A DNA stretch of 64,000 nucleotides from Thermoanaerobacter wiegelii Rt8.B1 (GCF_000147695.2 NC_015958.1:2587501-2651500), one strand, 5' to 3'; shown: positions 7,717-17,185, counted from the first letter of the stretch. Notes: a model not told the origin generated them from the letters alone. Numbers and translations are program-made.

Positions 7717-8868
7717 CTACCTGAAAAGCCCTATCCTTCGGACATGAGAAGTAACATCTACTTTTATCTCTACCTCCGGAAAAATTTTATCCCAATCTTT
7801 CCCCACCTTTTCCCATAAACTTGGATGATATTTTTCAATATAATCTCCTATACCTAGCATGTCTACTTTTAATTCTTTTTGAAATCTATTTATAGCTTTT
7901 TGTGTCATCTTCTTTATTTCGTCACTAGTTTTTCTTTCTATGACGTTTAACAAATCACCTTTCATCATTTCTCCGTGCTTTTCAAAAGTATATTCAGTCA
8001 TATCTCCTTCCACCTCCAGTTTAACTCTATAAATAATTTTCCCATTTTCTTCTTTAACATCTCGCCTTCTAATAACATTTGAAATATTAAAAGGAACCTT
8101 TATTTCTTCTCCATCTCCTGGCATATTTATAGAAATATCTCCTCCCTTCACAAGACCAGTCAGCCACATATATCCCATGTTTTCATCATCTTCCATCCAA
8201 CCTACTAATTTATAATTTTTAATAATAGCAGAACCTGCTATTTTAATTTCATCTTTTCCTGCAATTATTTTTGGGATTATCGCATTGCCGTTCGTCTCAT
8301 GAAGAGACTTAGTAATTTTATTATAGTCAATTGTTGGAAATTTTGATGTCAAGTTGTAATGTTTGAATATATCTCTAATATAAGCTCCTGTATTTGGTTC
8401 CATCTCGTATTTTTTTAGAAGAATATCCTGAGCTTTTTGTGGAGTTACAAGAAGGTAAACTTTACGGCTCAATTCATAACTCCTGTCAAGAGAATCTAAA
8501 ACTTGTTGAAATTTATCCTTGTTTTCCACTACGTCTTTGCCAAAAATAATAGCTTGTGTATGACCTAAATACAGCGCTTTATTAATTCTTGTACTTATAT
8601 GACGGGAAGCAGAAAAAATCGTATCAGCAACTTCTGAAACAGCAAAACTTGGCTTTTCACTTCCTCCTCCACCGGCACTGGTACCTTTTGTAATTTGAGC
8701 AGCATTAGGAAATTGAAAAGTCACAACATATCTTTTATTCGAAGAAGATAAATCTATACCAATTGCCATCACAAAAGCCCTGTCTTCTATTTCAATTTTA
8801 TCCCAACAGCCTGTCAACATGAGAGCAATTAAAACCCATAATATCACTATTTTAAGTTTTCTCTTCAT
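7717..8868 (-). CDS. gerAC: Spore germination receptor C subunit, Ger(x)C family lipoprotein
   Basis: A 383-residue lipoprotein subunit of a GerA-type nutrient germinant receptor. The N-terminus is a lipoprotein signal ending in the lipobox LTGC followed by WDKIEIEDRAFVMAIGIDL, the classic Ger(x)C opening. The C-terminal part ends DIEKYHPSLWEKVGKDWD...VDVTSHVRRIGLFR, also typical. The ATG at 8868 is preferred to the GTG at 8877, which overlaps the AGGTG ribosome site. It overlaps the upstream gerAB gene by 17 bases, so the A-B-C genes form one operon. The nutrient recognised cannot be predicted from sequence. The symbol is generic. Confidence 0.92.
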   Translation of the reverse strand: MKRKLKIVILWVLIALMLTGCWDKIEIEDRAFVMAIGIDLSSSNKRYVVTFQFPNAAQITKGTSAGGGGSEKPSFAVSEVADTIFSASRHISTRINKALYLGHTQAIIFGKDVVENKDKFQQVLDSLDRSYELSRKVYLLVTPQKAQDILLKKYEMEPNTGAYIRDIFKHYNLTSKFPTIDYNKITKSLHETNGNAIIPKIIAGKDEIKIAGSAIIKNYKLVGWMEDDENMGYMWLTGLVKGGDISINMPGDGEEIKVPFNISNVIRRRDVKEENGKIIYRVKLEVEGDMTEYTFEKHGEMMKGDLLNVIERKTSDEIKKMTQKAINRFQKELKVDMLGIGDYIEKYHPSLWEKVGKDWDKIFPEVEIKVDVTSHVRRIGLFR

Positions 8869-9961
8869 CTTTATCACCTAATCTTTTAACTTTTAAAATG
8901 ATAAACAATAGTATTGGCAATATAGCTATAAAAAACACTGACATGTACTGGGAAACATATCCCGCATATTTATAAACTGTCACAATAGAATCGGGAATTA
9001 ACGCCATTAAATACATTATAGGAACTGCCGGCAATACAAAATAAGAATGTTCTCTGGTCTTTAAAAGCTTTGAAAGAGCCAAAGTAGCAAAATAGTGAAA
9101 AGAATAAATAGAAGTAAAAATGGTGAATGTCCATATTCCCATTACAATTCCCTCTACATTTTCAATGAAAAACACAGGAAAATTAATAGATTTAATGAGG
9201 GTCAAAAAAGGCCACAGCTGTTCCCTTGTTTCCTTGTATCCAAATATGCCAACTACAAAAAAAGTTATATACATGTAAAACAACATCGTAGAGATTATTG
9301 CTGAATTGACACTTCTTTTCAATTTGTTTGTATTAATTATATATGGAAAAAGCAAATACAATATCTCAAAGCCAACAAAACTATATGTAGTCACAAGCAT
9401 TCCTTTAAAAAACTTAACTAATGAAACCCTCATAAATGGAAGAAAATTACTTAAATCTATATCAGTTAAAGTCGGTAAAAAAAGTAATACAAGAGGTATC
9501 ACTATTATGGGAAACAAAATTTCTGACATTCGTGCAATTGGCTCAAGTCCATATCGCACTAAATAGGCAGAAGTAAAAAGCATTGTAATAATTATCGTTT
9601 CAATAGGGGTACTTGGCAAAAGATATATTTTCAAAACTTCCCCAAAAATCCTTACATCAAGGCTTGCAAATATTGTGAAGTAAAAAACAAGTATAATACT
9701 TATAACAATAGAAATAGGTCTTGTTATAAGTTTACCGGTATATTCGACAAAAGTTTCTGTAGGAAATTTAGAAGATAGATAAAGTATCAGCCTTGCAAAA
9801 AAAAGAGAAGCTATTCCTCCTCCCAAGATAGCTATAAGCCCATTAGGTCCTACCTCTTTGGAAACATCTGCAGGAAGACTTAATATTCCAGCTCCTACCA
9901 TAGTAGTGAAAAGCAATATTGATACTTGATTTGCAGAGATTTTATCATTGTTTTTTATCAT
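8852..9961 (-). CDS. gerAB: Spore germination receptor B subunit, GerAB family permease
   Basis: A 369-residue integral membrane protein of the amino-acid/polyamine/organocation superfamily, about ten hydrophobic helices, forming the germinant-binding subunit of a GerA receptor in the spore inner membrane. The start MIKNNDKISANQVSILLFTTMVGAGILSLP is diagnostic of the GerAB/ArcD-like spore permease group. It overlaps gerAA at its start and gerAC at its end, so translation of the three subunits is coupled. Confidence 0.93.
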   Translation of the reverse strand: MIKNNDKISANQVSILLFTTMVGAGILSLPADVSKEVGPNGLIAILGGGIASLFFARLILYLSSKFPTETFVEYTGKLITRPISIVISIILVFYFTIFASLDVRIFGEVLKIYLLPSTPIETIIITMLFTSAYLVRYGLEPIARMSEILFPIIVIPLVLLFLPTLTDIDLSNFLPFMRVSLVKFFKGMLVTTYSFVGFEILYLLFPYIINTNKLKRSVNSAIISTMLFYMYITFFVVGIFGYKETREQLWPFLTLIKSINFPVFFIENVEGIVMGIWTFTIFTSIYSFHYFATLALSKLLKTREHSYFVLPAVPIMYLMALIPDSIVTVYKYAGYVSQYMSVFFIAILPILLFIILKVKRLGDKDEEKT

Positions 9962-11549
9962 TGTTGTCTCTCCTATCGTCTTCTATGCTTTCTATTTTTT
10001 CTTCTCTTAAATCTTTCATCTTTTTTCTATCAGGAGTATCTAAAATTTCTGGTCGTTTTTTAAAATACATTATAGGAGCTTTTATTAAAGTATCCGCAAG
10101 GTCACTTAGGTCTATTTCCACAAAAGGAGAAAGATAAGGAACTCCAAAACTTTTTAAAACAACCAAGTGAGTGAGAACTATCATAAATCCCAACATTATA
10201 CCATACAAACCAAAAACAGCTGCAAGAATCATAAATATAAATCTTAGCATTCTAAAAGCAATGGCAGCGCTGTAACTGGGTATTGCAAAAGAAGCTACAG
10301 CTGTAACGGCTACCACTATTACCATCAATGGGCTTACAATACCCGCTTGGACAGCAGCTTGTCCTATAATAAGACCACCTACAATGCCAATAGTTTGCCC
10401 TATAGGTACGGGAAGTCTAACTCCTGCCTCTCTTAAAAGCTCAAAAGTCGCTTCCATAATAAAAGCTTCAAAAAAGGCAGGAAAAGGCATACCTTGTCGT
10501 GTTGCTGCAACATACAAAGTCAATTTAGTCGGTATAAGGCCTGGATGATAGGCTGTAAAAGCTATGTAAACAGCAGGCGAAATTAATGCGACGATTGCTG
10601 CAAGAAATCTCAAAATTCTTAAAAGTGAAGATATCATCCACCTTTCGTAATAATCTTCAGGCGATTGAAAAAGAGTAGCAAGAGTAGTAGGTATTATGAG
10701 AGCAAAAGGAGTATTATCTGTCAAAATTGCCACTCTTCCCTCTAAAAGAGAAGCTGCAACCTTGTCAGGCCTTTCTGTACTCAAAACTTGAGGAAATGGT
10801 GAATGCCAATCTTCTTCAATCAATTGTTCTATATACCCGCTTTCAAAAATACCGTCTATTTTTATATTTTTGAGCCTTTCCATCACTTTATTCAAAACAT
10901 TCCTATCGACAATATCTTCTATGTAAAGCACTGCTACATCTGTATGAGTCCTTTCTCCAATCTGCATCTGCTTTATTTTTAACTTGGGATCTCTAATCCA
11001 TCTCCTTACAAGAGCAGTGTTAACCCTTATTGTTTCTGTAAACCCTTCTCTCGGTCCTCTTACAACCGTCTCTGCCTCGGGAGGTGAAATTGACCTCATC
11101 TGCCATCCTTTACTAGAAATGATGACTATTTCAGGAGAACCATCAAAAAGCAAAGCAGTGTCTCCACTCAAAATTGACAAAATACACTTGTCTAAATCTG
11201 TAATCTCTTTTATGTCTCCTCCTGTTATAGTCCCTTTCTTTATGACCTCATACAAATTTCTCTTTATCTTTTCAATAGAAGGGTCTGCTTGTCTTGAATC
11301 CAAAAGCAAAGAGTGGAGTACATGGTCATTTATGAGGTCTTTATCCACAAGCCCGTCTATAAATACAATTGCAAGGTTATACTGCTGGTCTTCTCCCACC
11401 CAAATATCTCTATATATTACATCATCACAATCTTTTAATTTATTTTTTATATAATCTAAATTTACCTTAAGACTATTTGAAGCTAGTGTACCATTTTTTT
11501 CTTCTTTTTTATCGTTTTTTTTGCCAAATATCTTATCAAAAAATCTCAT
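9945..11549 (-). CDS. gerAA: Spore germination receptor A subunit, GerAA family
   Basis: A 534-residue GerAA protein. The hydrophilic N-terminal half carries VYRDIWVGEDQQYNLAIVFIDGLVD-like strands and the conserved PREGFTETIRVNTALVRRRI-type segment near residue 190. The C-terminal half has five or so membrane helices with the conserved DNTPFALIIPTT and LPVPIGQTIGIVGGLIIGQAAVQAG region. Such proteins form the channel-like subunit of germinant receptors. The ATG at 11549 has AAGGAGGAG upstream and is the clear start. A small membrane ORF ends 11 bases inside the upstream extension, so it may be co-transcribed. Confidence 0.93.
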   Translation of the reverse strand: MRFFDKIFGKKNDKKEEKNGTLASNSLKVNLDYIKNKLKDCDDVIYRDIWVGEDQQYNLAIVFIDGLVDKDLINDHVLHSLLLDSRQADPSIEKIKRNLYEVIKKGTITGGDIKEITDLDKCILSILSGDTALLFDGSPEIVIISSKGWQMRSISPPEAETVVRGPREGFTETIRVNTALVRRWIRDPKLKIKQMQIGERTHTDVAVLYIEDIVDRNVLNKVMERLKNIKIDGIFESGYIEQLIEEDWHSPFPQVLSTERPDKVAASLLEGRVAILTDNTPFALIIPTTLATLFQSPEDYYERWMISSLLRILRFLAAIVALISPAVYIAFTAYHPGLIPTKLTLYVAATRQGMPFPAFFEAFIMEATFELLREAGVRLPVPIGQTIGIVGGLIIGQAAVQAGIVSPLMVIVVAVTAVASFAIPSYSAAIAFRMLRFIFMILAAVFGLYGIMLGFMIVLTHLVVLKSFGVPYLSPFVEIDLSDLADTLIKAPIMYFKKRPEILDTPDRKKMKDLREEKIESIEDDRRDNNDKKQ

Positions 11550-11559
11550 ATTCTCCTCC

Positions 11560-11772
11560 TTACATAGGAAAAAAGGTTCGTAAAATAATAGCAACTATTC
11601 CAATAAAAATATAAAACAATCCAATCCATTTACACAGCTTAGAATCCCTATCTAATCCTTTCCTCTCTAAATATTTAGGCTCTATAAAAGCTTCATAAAT
11701 CCCTACAATGAATACATTAGCAAACATATAAACAGTAAAGTATTGTCTTACAAAATGCAGTAAACTATACAT
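11560..11772 (-). CDS. Small membrane protein preceding the gerA-type operon (CLC_0170-like)
   Basis: A 70-residue protein with two predicted membrane helices (about residues 10-30 and 50-67) separated by a basic loop, EPKYLERKGLDRDSKLCKWI. The ATG at 11772 has AAGGTG upstream. It ends ten bases before gerAA on the same strand, so it is probably the first gene of the germination operon. It resembles the small hypothetical clostridial membrane proteins named CLC_0170 family, by recollection only. GerD or small GerA D subunits of other operons are a functional analogy, not an assignment. Confidence 0.65.
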   Translation of the reverse strand: MYSLLHFVRQYFTVYMFANVFIVGIYEAFIEPKYLERKGLDRDSKLCKWIGLFYIFIGIVAIILRTFFPM

Positions 11773-11824
11773 ACCATCACCTTCTGAATATATATTTTGC
11801 ACTCAGAAGAAAAATATACAAAAA

Positions 11825-11846
11825 AAATAGGCCTATGCCTATTTTT
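11825..11846 (-). terminator. Terminator overlapping the end of the nucleotidyltransferase gene
   Basis: AAAATAGGC-ATAG-GCCTATTTTTTTT on the minus strand. The TAG stop of the nucleotidyltransferase gene is inside the stem. Confidence 0.75.
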
Positions 11847-12567
11847 GACTAAGATATTTAGTTGCCATTACTACATCTTCTTCTTTATCAACATCGTTAC
11901 CTATTTCTGGATATTTAGATATGATAGCCTTTCCTTTTATGTTAAATAACTCTTCTGCTTTTTTCTCAATATGAGAAATTGAAAGTCTCCCTATTAAAAA
12001 TAAAAATAATATCTTTCCTCCTAATAATTTTCCTAATTTCCATGGTTTTTTTCTATAAGCTATAAATTGTTTCGCATCTTTTATTAATCTATCTATGATT
12101 CCAGGGTTAACATAAAAAATATTGCCACCTGTAAAAACTCCTTCTTTCACCCGTGCATAAGTCCTTTTAGCCTCAGGAAACTTTTTTAAATTATCTTCTT
12201 TTCTAACAATAGGATAACATAAGTCCGCTCCTGTAGCCTCTGACTTTTCAATAAAATCGCAAACAGCTTCTTTAGTCAACATAGGAATATCACAAGTAAG
12301 AATCAAGACTCTTTTGTCATTTTTAAAAGGCTCTACTCCTTTCAAAACATTGTCCATTATATTGTCAGCTTGTTCAATGATAACATCTATCCCTGCTACT
12401 TTTTTAAGTTTTTCGGGATCTCCAACTACTGCAATTTTATCTATTTTATCACAACCTCTTAAAGCCTCAATTACATAAGAGACCATATACTTCTCATTTA
12501 TTTTAACAAAAGCTTTATCAGGCAATTTGTCCTCTTTAGTACTGCCGGCCAAAATTATGGCATTCAC
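11839..12567 (-). CDS. MobA-like NTP transferase (nucleotidyltransferase family protein)
   Basis: A 242-residue glycosyltransferase-A-fold nucleotidyltransferase. It opens with NAIILAGSTKEDKLPDKAF, a variant of the LAGGxxxRxGxxK nucleotide-binding loop, and has VLILTCDIPMLTKEAV with the metal-binding Asp near residue 100. Relatives include MobA and IspD-type enzymes, but the substrate here is not identifiable. The GTG at 12567 is preferred because AAGGAG lies eight bases upstream; the longer reading begins within that site. It follows the GntR regulator and ispE. The second half (HIEKKAEELFNIKG) differs from MobA proper, so molybdopterin chemistry is not assumed. Confidence 0.75.
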   Translation of the reverse strand: MNAIILAGSTKEDKLPDKAFVKINEKYMVSYVIEALRGCDKIDKIAVVGDPEKLKKVAGIDVIIEQADNIMDNVLKGVEPFKNDKRVLILTCDIPMLTKEAVCDFIEKSEATGADLCYPIVRKEDNLKKFPEAKRTYARVKEGVFTGGNIFYVNPGIIDRLIKDAKQFIAYRKKPWKLGKLLGGKILFLFLIGRLSISHIEKKAEELFNIKGKAIISKYPEIGNDVDKEEDVVMATKYLSQK

Positions 12568-12572
12568 CCAAA

Positions 12573-13250
12573 TCACTCCTTGTAACTAAAATACTTTATG
12601 TCTTTTACAACCTCTGTCTGGAAATTGCGTATATGCTTCTCTGCCCATCTTCTTGCGGCATCTGTATCTCTTGCTTCGATAGCTTCTGTAATTTTTTTAT
12701 GCTCTTGATGTATCTTTTTCGCTTTTTTCTCTTCGTTTATATACTTAACTCTAAATCTGTGTACATGTTCTTGTAAATTATTCATTATTTGAATTAATTT
12801 GTCATTTCGTGAAGCAGTAAAAATTAAATCATGAAATTCTTTATCCAACTTCACTAGCCCTTCATTATCACCTTCTTCTATCTTTTTTTGAAATTCCTCT
12901 ACAATTTTCTTTAATTTATCAATTTCTTCATCCGTTATCCTTTCAGCAGCTAGGGAAGCAGCTAATCCTTCTAACGAACTTCTTACTTCTAAAACATTCA
13001 AAAGGTCTTTTGCATCCAAATCTGCCACATAAGCTCCCTTTCGAGGAACCATAACAACTAGCCCCTCAAGTTCTAATTTTCTAATCGCCTCTCTCACTGG
13101 AGTCCGACTTACTCCCAGCTTTTCTGCCAGCTGAACTTCCATAAGTCTCTCTCCAGGTTTTAACTTGCCTGTAATTATGGCATCTTTCATGTAATCAAAA
13201 ACTACATCTCTTAACGGTTTGTAATTTTCCAATGGAAGAAAATCATTCAT
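12573..13250 (-). CDS. GntR family transcriptional regulator, FadR/FCD subfamily
   Basis: A 225-residue repressor-type regulator. The N-terminal winged helix-turn-helix (residues about 10-75) contains LAEKLGVSRTPVREAIRKLELEGLV. The C-terminal all-helical FCD ligand domain (about 85-215) has the expected acidic and histidine residues, including EFHDLIF and EHVHRFR. It overlaps the end of ispE by eight bases and is followed closely by the nucleotidyltransferase gene, so it is probably cotranscribed. The effector is unknown. The ribosome site is AAGGGG. Confidence 0.9.
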   Translation of the reverse strand: MNDFLPLENYKPLRDVVFDYMKDAIITGKLKPGERLMEVQLAEKLGVSRTPVREAIRKLELEGLVVMVPRKGAYVADLDAKDLLNVLEVRSSLEGLAASLAAERITDEEIDKLKKIVEEFQKKIEEGDNEGLVKLDKEFHDLIFTASRNDKLIQIMNNLQEHVHRFRVKYINEEKKAKKIHQEHKKITEAIEARDTDAARRWAEKHIRNFQTEVVKDIKYFSYKE

Positions 13251-14124
13251 ACAATTCTAACCCCTTATCTATAGTTTTTGAAAAAAACACAAAACTGTAA
13301 ACTTCTTTTAAATCCTCATAAGCTCTCTTAAGTCTTTCTAAATCGTCAAAAATTCCGTAAACAGTGGGACCACTACCTGACATAGCACATCCTAATGCGC
13401 CTTTTTTAAGCAATTCCTCTTTTATTTGATTAATAACTTCACATTCCCGAGAAGTTACCAATTCTAAATCGTTTTTTATATTTTCTGCAATTTTGTATAT
13501 GTTTCCTTCTTGTATAGCTTGAGCAACTAAAAAAGTAGCATGGTGACTTTTAAAATTAAGTCTGTCCCATTTATCATAAATTTCTTTTGTGGAAATTTCA
13601 ATATCAGGTTTTACAAGAAGTAAACTCATAGAGGGAACCTTTAAATTTTCAAATATTTCCCCTATGCCTTTCGCAAGCTTTGTCCCACCCTCCAGACAGA
13701 AAGGAACATCTGCTCCGACTTTCAGAGCAATTTCTTTTTTTTCTTCTTTTGACATATTCAAATTCCATAATTTATCTAATGCCACAATTGTAGCAGCAGC
13801 ATCAGCACTTCCCCCAGCAAGGCCGGCAGCTAAAGGAATTTTTTTATTAAGCCTGACTAATATCCCTTCTTTTTTTTGGTATTTTTCTTTCAAAAGATTA
13901 ATAACCTTTACTATCAAATTATCTTCTCCTACAGGCACCTTTGGGTTATCGCACAAAATTTCGATTGTGTCGCTTTTTTCAAACCCCAAAATATCAGCCA
14001 AATCAATTGATTGCATTATTGTAGAAATTTCATGATATCCATCTTCTCTCTTTCCTAATACATCTAAAGATAAATTAATTTTAGCATAGGCCTTTACTTT
14101 GATTTTTTTCATTTCTCCATCCAC
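13243..14124 (-). CDS. ispE: 4-diphosphocytidyl-2-C-methyl-D-erythritol kinase
   Basis: A 293-residue GHMP-family kinase phosphorylating CDP-methylerythritol in the non-mevalonate isoprenoid pathway. It shows the N-terminal KAYAKINLSLDVLGKREDGYH, the ATP loop KKIPLAAGLAGGSADAAAT at about residue 95, and the C-terminal MSGSGPTVYGIF. The start is uncertain by four codons: the ATG at 14124 has AGAG five bases before it, while the ATG at 14112 has GGAG too close. In Bacillus ispE sits next to purR; here it is next to a GntR regulator. Confidence 0.95.
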   Translation of the reverse strand: MDGEMKKIKVKAYAKINLSLDVLGKREDGYHEISTIMQSIDLADILGFEKSDTIEILCDNPKVPVGEDNLIVKVINLLKEKYQKKEGILVRLNKKIPLAAGLAGGSADAAATIVALDKLWNLNMSKEEKKEIALKVGADVPFCLEGGTKLAKGIGEIFENLKVPSMSLLLVKPDIEISTKEIYDKWDRLNFKSHHATFLVAQAIQEGNIYKIAENIKNDLELVTSRECEVINQIKEELLKKGALGCAMSGSGPTVYGIFDDLERLKRAYEDLKEVYSFVFFSKTIDKGLELYE

Positions 14125-14179
14125 GCTCTTTCAATAATATTATAGTTATATATTATACATTATACAATAAATTTTCTGT

Positions 14180-14206
14180 AAAAAAAATACGCAGTCTCCT
14201 GCGTAT
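14180..14206 (-). terminator. Terminator after the DUF3794-LysM gene
   Basis: ATACGCAG-GAGA-CTGCGTAT hairpin followed by TTTTTTT on the minus strand, starting at the last base of the stop codon. Confidence 0.85.
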
Positions 14207-15732
14207 CATTCTTCCATAGGTATTATTAATTTCATTCCCTCTGAAACTTTTTCTTCTTCTAAATCATTGGCAACAATTAATTCTTCAAGGCCTACTCTAT
14301 ACCTTTTAGCGATATCCCACAAGGTTTCACCTTTTTGAATCATGTAAACAACAATGCTGTGTTTATTATCGATTTCTCTTGGAGCTTCGATTTCTTTAAG
14401 GTCTACAATAACCTCTATTTCTTTCTCTGCAAGTAAATCAACTGTACTATCAATTGCAAACTTTAAGTCAATTTCTTTCATGGCTATTATTTCATAGGAA
14501 ACATGAGAAATTTTTATATCAACCAACATAGGTCCTTTAACTTGACTGGTCTCAACAAAAGTTTTAAAAGGATATTCATCTCTATAAGACTTTACACTAC
14601 CTTCTTCAGACAAATATAAAACAGTATAATCTAATATTCCTTCTAAGACCAATTTATTTATATCTACACTGTAGTCAGATATAACAGGAATAACCACAAC
14701 ATCTATAAATCTTTTTACAAGAGAAGGTAATTCTACATTAGTTTTGACTACAAATTGAGATTTATAAGATTGTGACTCCTCTATCACAGTTAAATTTTCT
14801 TTCATTGGTTGAATATAAGCTTTTGTACCATAGGCATCAACAGGAAGCTCTCTATCCTCCGTCTCCAACACTTGAACTTTTACCCTTATTGTGACTTCTA
14901 TATCTAAAATAGTATTTTCTCCTTTTTCATCCTCCACTGCGGTTGTAATTACCTCCATGACTTCCTCTTGAGTTTTAGCCGACATATAACTTAAAGCCCC
15001 AGGAATATCTACAAAATTTGCATAATTTAAATCTGTTTCTAAATATCCAAATTCTCCTTCCTGTGAAATATATAAAATATTACATTGTACACTTCCTTGA
15101 ACTATTACTTTGTTATCAGTGACTTTAATTTCCTCCGGTTTTACTGCCACATCTGTTTTTACGACTTTTTGAATAGGGGCTTCCCCCTCAGGAACTTTTA
15201 TTTTATCTTTTACAAAAACTTCTACACTATTTTGCCCCACTGTATGCATTAACTTCACTTTTTTCTTTAAGGTTTGAACTTTTGTCGAATCTTCAGCTCC
15301 TATTACTACTTCTTTTTTATCAGATACTACTAACCTACATTGTATCTTTATTACAGCCCTCATACTTATTTTTCTACTGTTTACCAACTTGTAGTCAACA
15401 TTTTCAACATTTGCAACTAACATGCATCTGCTCCTCTTATCAATGCCTTCATCCTCAATGACATGGGAATAGTCAATTTCTTTTTCAATCCTTTCAAGCT
15501 CTCCATTTTTTTCGCCCAAATACAAAATATCTAATGATAATTTACCTTCAAACTGAACTTTTCCTTCTGTCACAAAAACTTCATTAATATATGTGTGAGG
15601 ATTTAATGCCAAAAGTACCAGCACGTCCGGTTCATTTTCAGGAACAATTATATCACTCTCTACCAGAAGTTGAGTATCATATGTACCCGATACAGAATCA
15701 AACTCTAAAATATCTTTATACACCTGTGGCAT
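14206..15732 (-). CDS. DUF3794 and LysM domain protein, SipL-like spore morphogenetic protein
   Basis: A 508-residue protein made of repeated DUF3794 (SPOCS) beta-rich modules, each with a strand like KVQFEGKLSLDILYLGEKNGELERIE, covering about residues 30-450. A C-terminal LysM module follows (MIQKGETLWDIAKRYRVGLEELIVANDL, about 458-502). This architecture matches SipL of Clostridioides difficile, which binds SpoIVA through its LysM domain during spore coat assembly. The leader has a CATATCTTA stretch that could be a mother-cell sigma-factor -10. It sits between ispE and veg. The role is inferred from architecture. Confidence 0.85.
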   Translation of the reverse strand: MPQVYKDILEFDSVSGTYDTQLLVESDIIVPENEPDVLVLLALNPHTYINEVFVTEGKVQFEGKLSLDILYLGEKNGELERIEKEIDYSHVIEDEGIDKRSRCMLVANVENVDYKLVNSRKISMRAVIKIQCRLVVSDKKEVVIGAEDSTKVQTLKKKVKLMHTVGQNSVEVFVKDKIKVPEGEAPIQKVVKTDVAVKPEEIKVTDNKVIVQGSVQCNILYISQEGEFGYLETDLNYANFVDIPGALSYMSAKTQEEVMEVITTAVEDEKGENTILDIEVTIRVKVQVLETEDRELPVDAYGTKAYIQPMKENLTVIEESQSYKSQFVVKTNVELPSLVKRFIDVVVIPVISDYSVDINKLVLEGILDYTVLYLSEEGSVKSYRDEYPFKTFVETSQVKGPMLVDIKISHVSYEIIAMKEIDLKFAIDSTVDLLAEKEIEVIVDLKEIEAPREIDNKHSIVVYMIQKGETLWDIAKRYRVGLEELIVANDLEEEKVSEGMKLIIPMEE

Positions 15733-15822
15733 GCTTTTACCTCCTTAAAAATATTGTCCTCCACAATAAGATATGCTAATATAATATATAGTTATTGAGG
15801 TAAAATTATGCCAAAAAAATAA

Positions 15823-15840
15823 GACCGAATATCTTCGGTC
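15823..15840 (-). terminator. Terminator after veg
   Basis: GACCGA-AGATAT-TCGGTC hairpin followed by TTATTTTTTT on the minus strand. Confidence 0.8.
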
Positions 15841-16108
15841 ATTGGAGACACTGGATTTTTTTATTTCCTTCCATCACGGTTAGCTCTACTGTATCTGTCA
15901 AAATATCTGAATAACTGTAAGAAACCCTCCGGGTCGCTCCTTGTCCATCTAATACCACAATAAAAATGCTTGGATATGTCTTTTCCAATAATCCCTCTTT
16001 TATTATGGTCTTTTTTCTGCCACCATTTGTTTTAAGGCGAACTCGAGCACCTATATGTTTATCCAATTGTTTTTTTATTTCATCAAGGGTTGATCTATCA
16101 GCCACCAC
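15839..16108 (-). CDS. veg: Veg protein (DUF1021)
   Basis: An 89-residue basic beta-rich protein homologous to Bacillus Veg, which affects biofilm matrix gene expression in B. subtilis. The core GARVRLKTNGGRKKTIIKEG and YPSIFIVVLDG...RRVSYSYSDILTDTVEL is the family signature. The start is taken as the GTG at 16108, six bases after AAGGAG; upstream codons in frame precede that ribosome site. Its place beside yabG is conserved in Bacillus (yabG-veg). Confidence 0.93.
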   Translation of the reverse strand: MVADRSTLDEIKKQLDKHIGARVRLKTNGGRKKTIIKEGLLEKTYPSIFIVVLDGQGATRRVSYSYSDILTDTVELTVMEGNKKIQCLQ

Positions 16109-16235
16109 TATCAACTCCTTAGCATATGCTGTAAATATTGTAACACAATTTTCAGACAATGTCAAGAGCATAATATTATATCAGTGCACCTGCCTATTTG
16201 TCAATAATGATTTTTGTGCAAAAAACAAAAAAAAT

Positions 16236-16260
16236 ATGCAAATCTCAGAGATATTTGCAT
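16236..16260 (-). terminator. Terminator after yabG
   Basis: ATGCAAATATCTCTGAG paired with its complement around 16236-16260, followed by ATTTTTTTTG on the minus strand. Confidence 0.75.
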
Positions 16261-16296
16261 TTAATCAGTAATTTTTAGCTTACGGAGTAAATTAAT

Positions 16297-17151
16297 TTAA
16301 TATTTGCCTTTTGGAACGCCATATCTAAATTTTCCCATTGTCTGCAATCCTCCAATTCCTGGCGCTCCCGTTATAGTGTTTTCTATTAATTCTTCAATTT
16401 TTACAAGCTCATTTATATGGGAAAAAGCCACTTTTTCACTCACCAAGACTGGATCAAGGCAGTGTATTAAAACCCTTTCTGGAGAGCTGGCATAATTGGC
16501 TCCCGCCTTTATAATAGCTTCGTAATTTGATTGGCAAGCTCCTGCAAAAATCACTAAATTGTCAAGTGCTGGTTCGTACTTCCTTGCATTTTTAACCGCT
16601 TCCACAAAATATTTAGAATTTCTGTAGTTATTTATATCGCTATAATCTCTGGTGTTGCTTCTTATACTATCATGACCTGTAAGAACTAATATATCAGGCC
16701 TATATTTTTCTAAGAGGTCATACACTTTATCTGGTTGTTCTTCTTCCTTTACCACTACTCCTACGACTTCCATACCTACCTTTTTATAGGCATCAAGACA
16801 TACATTTAAATATTCCTCATCTCCGTCTATGTGAAGAACTTTTCCTGGCCTTCCGTAAGGCTCTTGTCGACTTGCACGCACCATCCCTTTTTTTCGCTGA
16901 AGGCTTTTTGAAGAGGCAATTTTTTTTAAAAGGTATTCTGCCTTTTCTCTATAAGGCCTATCATATTCCACAATTTTGGCGCGAGAAACCTCTATAAGGT
17001 CGTCTTCTGGTGCATCTGCAATTATTCTCATGTTTAAACCGTGTAAAAGATAATGCCTTACTCCTTTATTATCTATAACATTAATGACTCTAAACAAAAT
17101 GTCAGAGCCATAAGACTTTCTCATTACAATGTCATTAATGCGAAAAGCCAT
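16297..17151 (-). CDS. yabG: Sporulation-specific protease YabG
   Basis: A 284-residue cysteine-protease-like protein that processes spore coat proteins. The family start MAFRINDIVMRKSYGSDILFRV and the segments PGKVLHIDGDEEYLNVCLDAYKK, DILVLTGHD and VIFAGACQSNYEA (with candidate catalytic His and Cys) are visible. The end, GKFRYGVPKGKY, is also conserved. It lies between veg and spoVT and has its own promoter-like region resembling sigma K. In Bacillus yabG is a sigma-K gene next to veg. Confidence 0.93.
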   Translation of the reverse strand: MAFRINDIVMRKSYGSDILFRVINVIDNKGVRHYLLHGLNMRIIADAPEDDLIEVSRAKIVEYDRPYREKAEYLLKKIASSKSLQRKKGMVRASRQEPYGRPGKVLHIDGDEEYLNVCLDAYKKVGMEVVGVVVKEEEQPDKVYDLLEKYRPDILVLTGHDSIRSNTRDYSDINNYRNSKYFVEAVKNARKYEPALDNLVIFAGACQSNYEAIIKAGANYASSPERVLIHCLDPVLVSEKVAFSHINELVKIEELIENTITGAPGIGGLQTMGKFRYGVPKGKY

Positions 17152-17185
17152 AAATTAACCCCCCTGCGCAGCTTAATTCATAGTT

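Noticed and set aside
13589..14035. Plus-strand ORF of 148 codons
   Set aside because: It is the complement of ispE; composition follows the reverse of the gene and there is no start signal.
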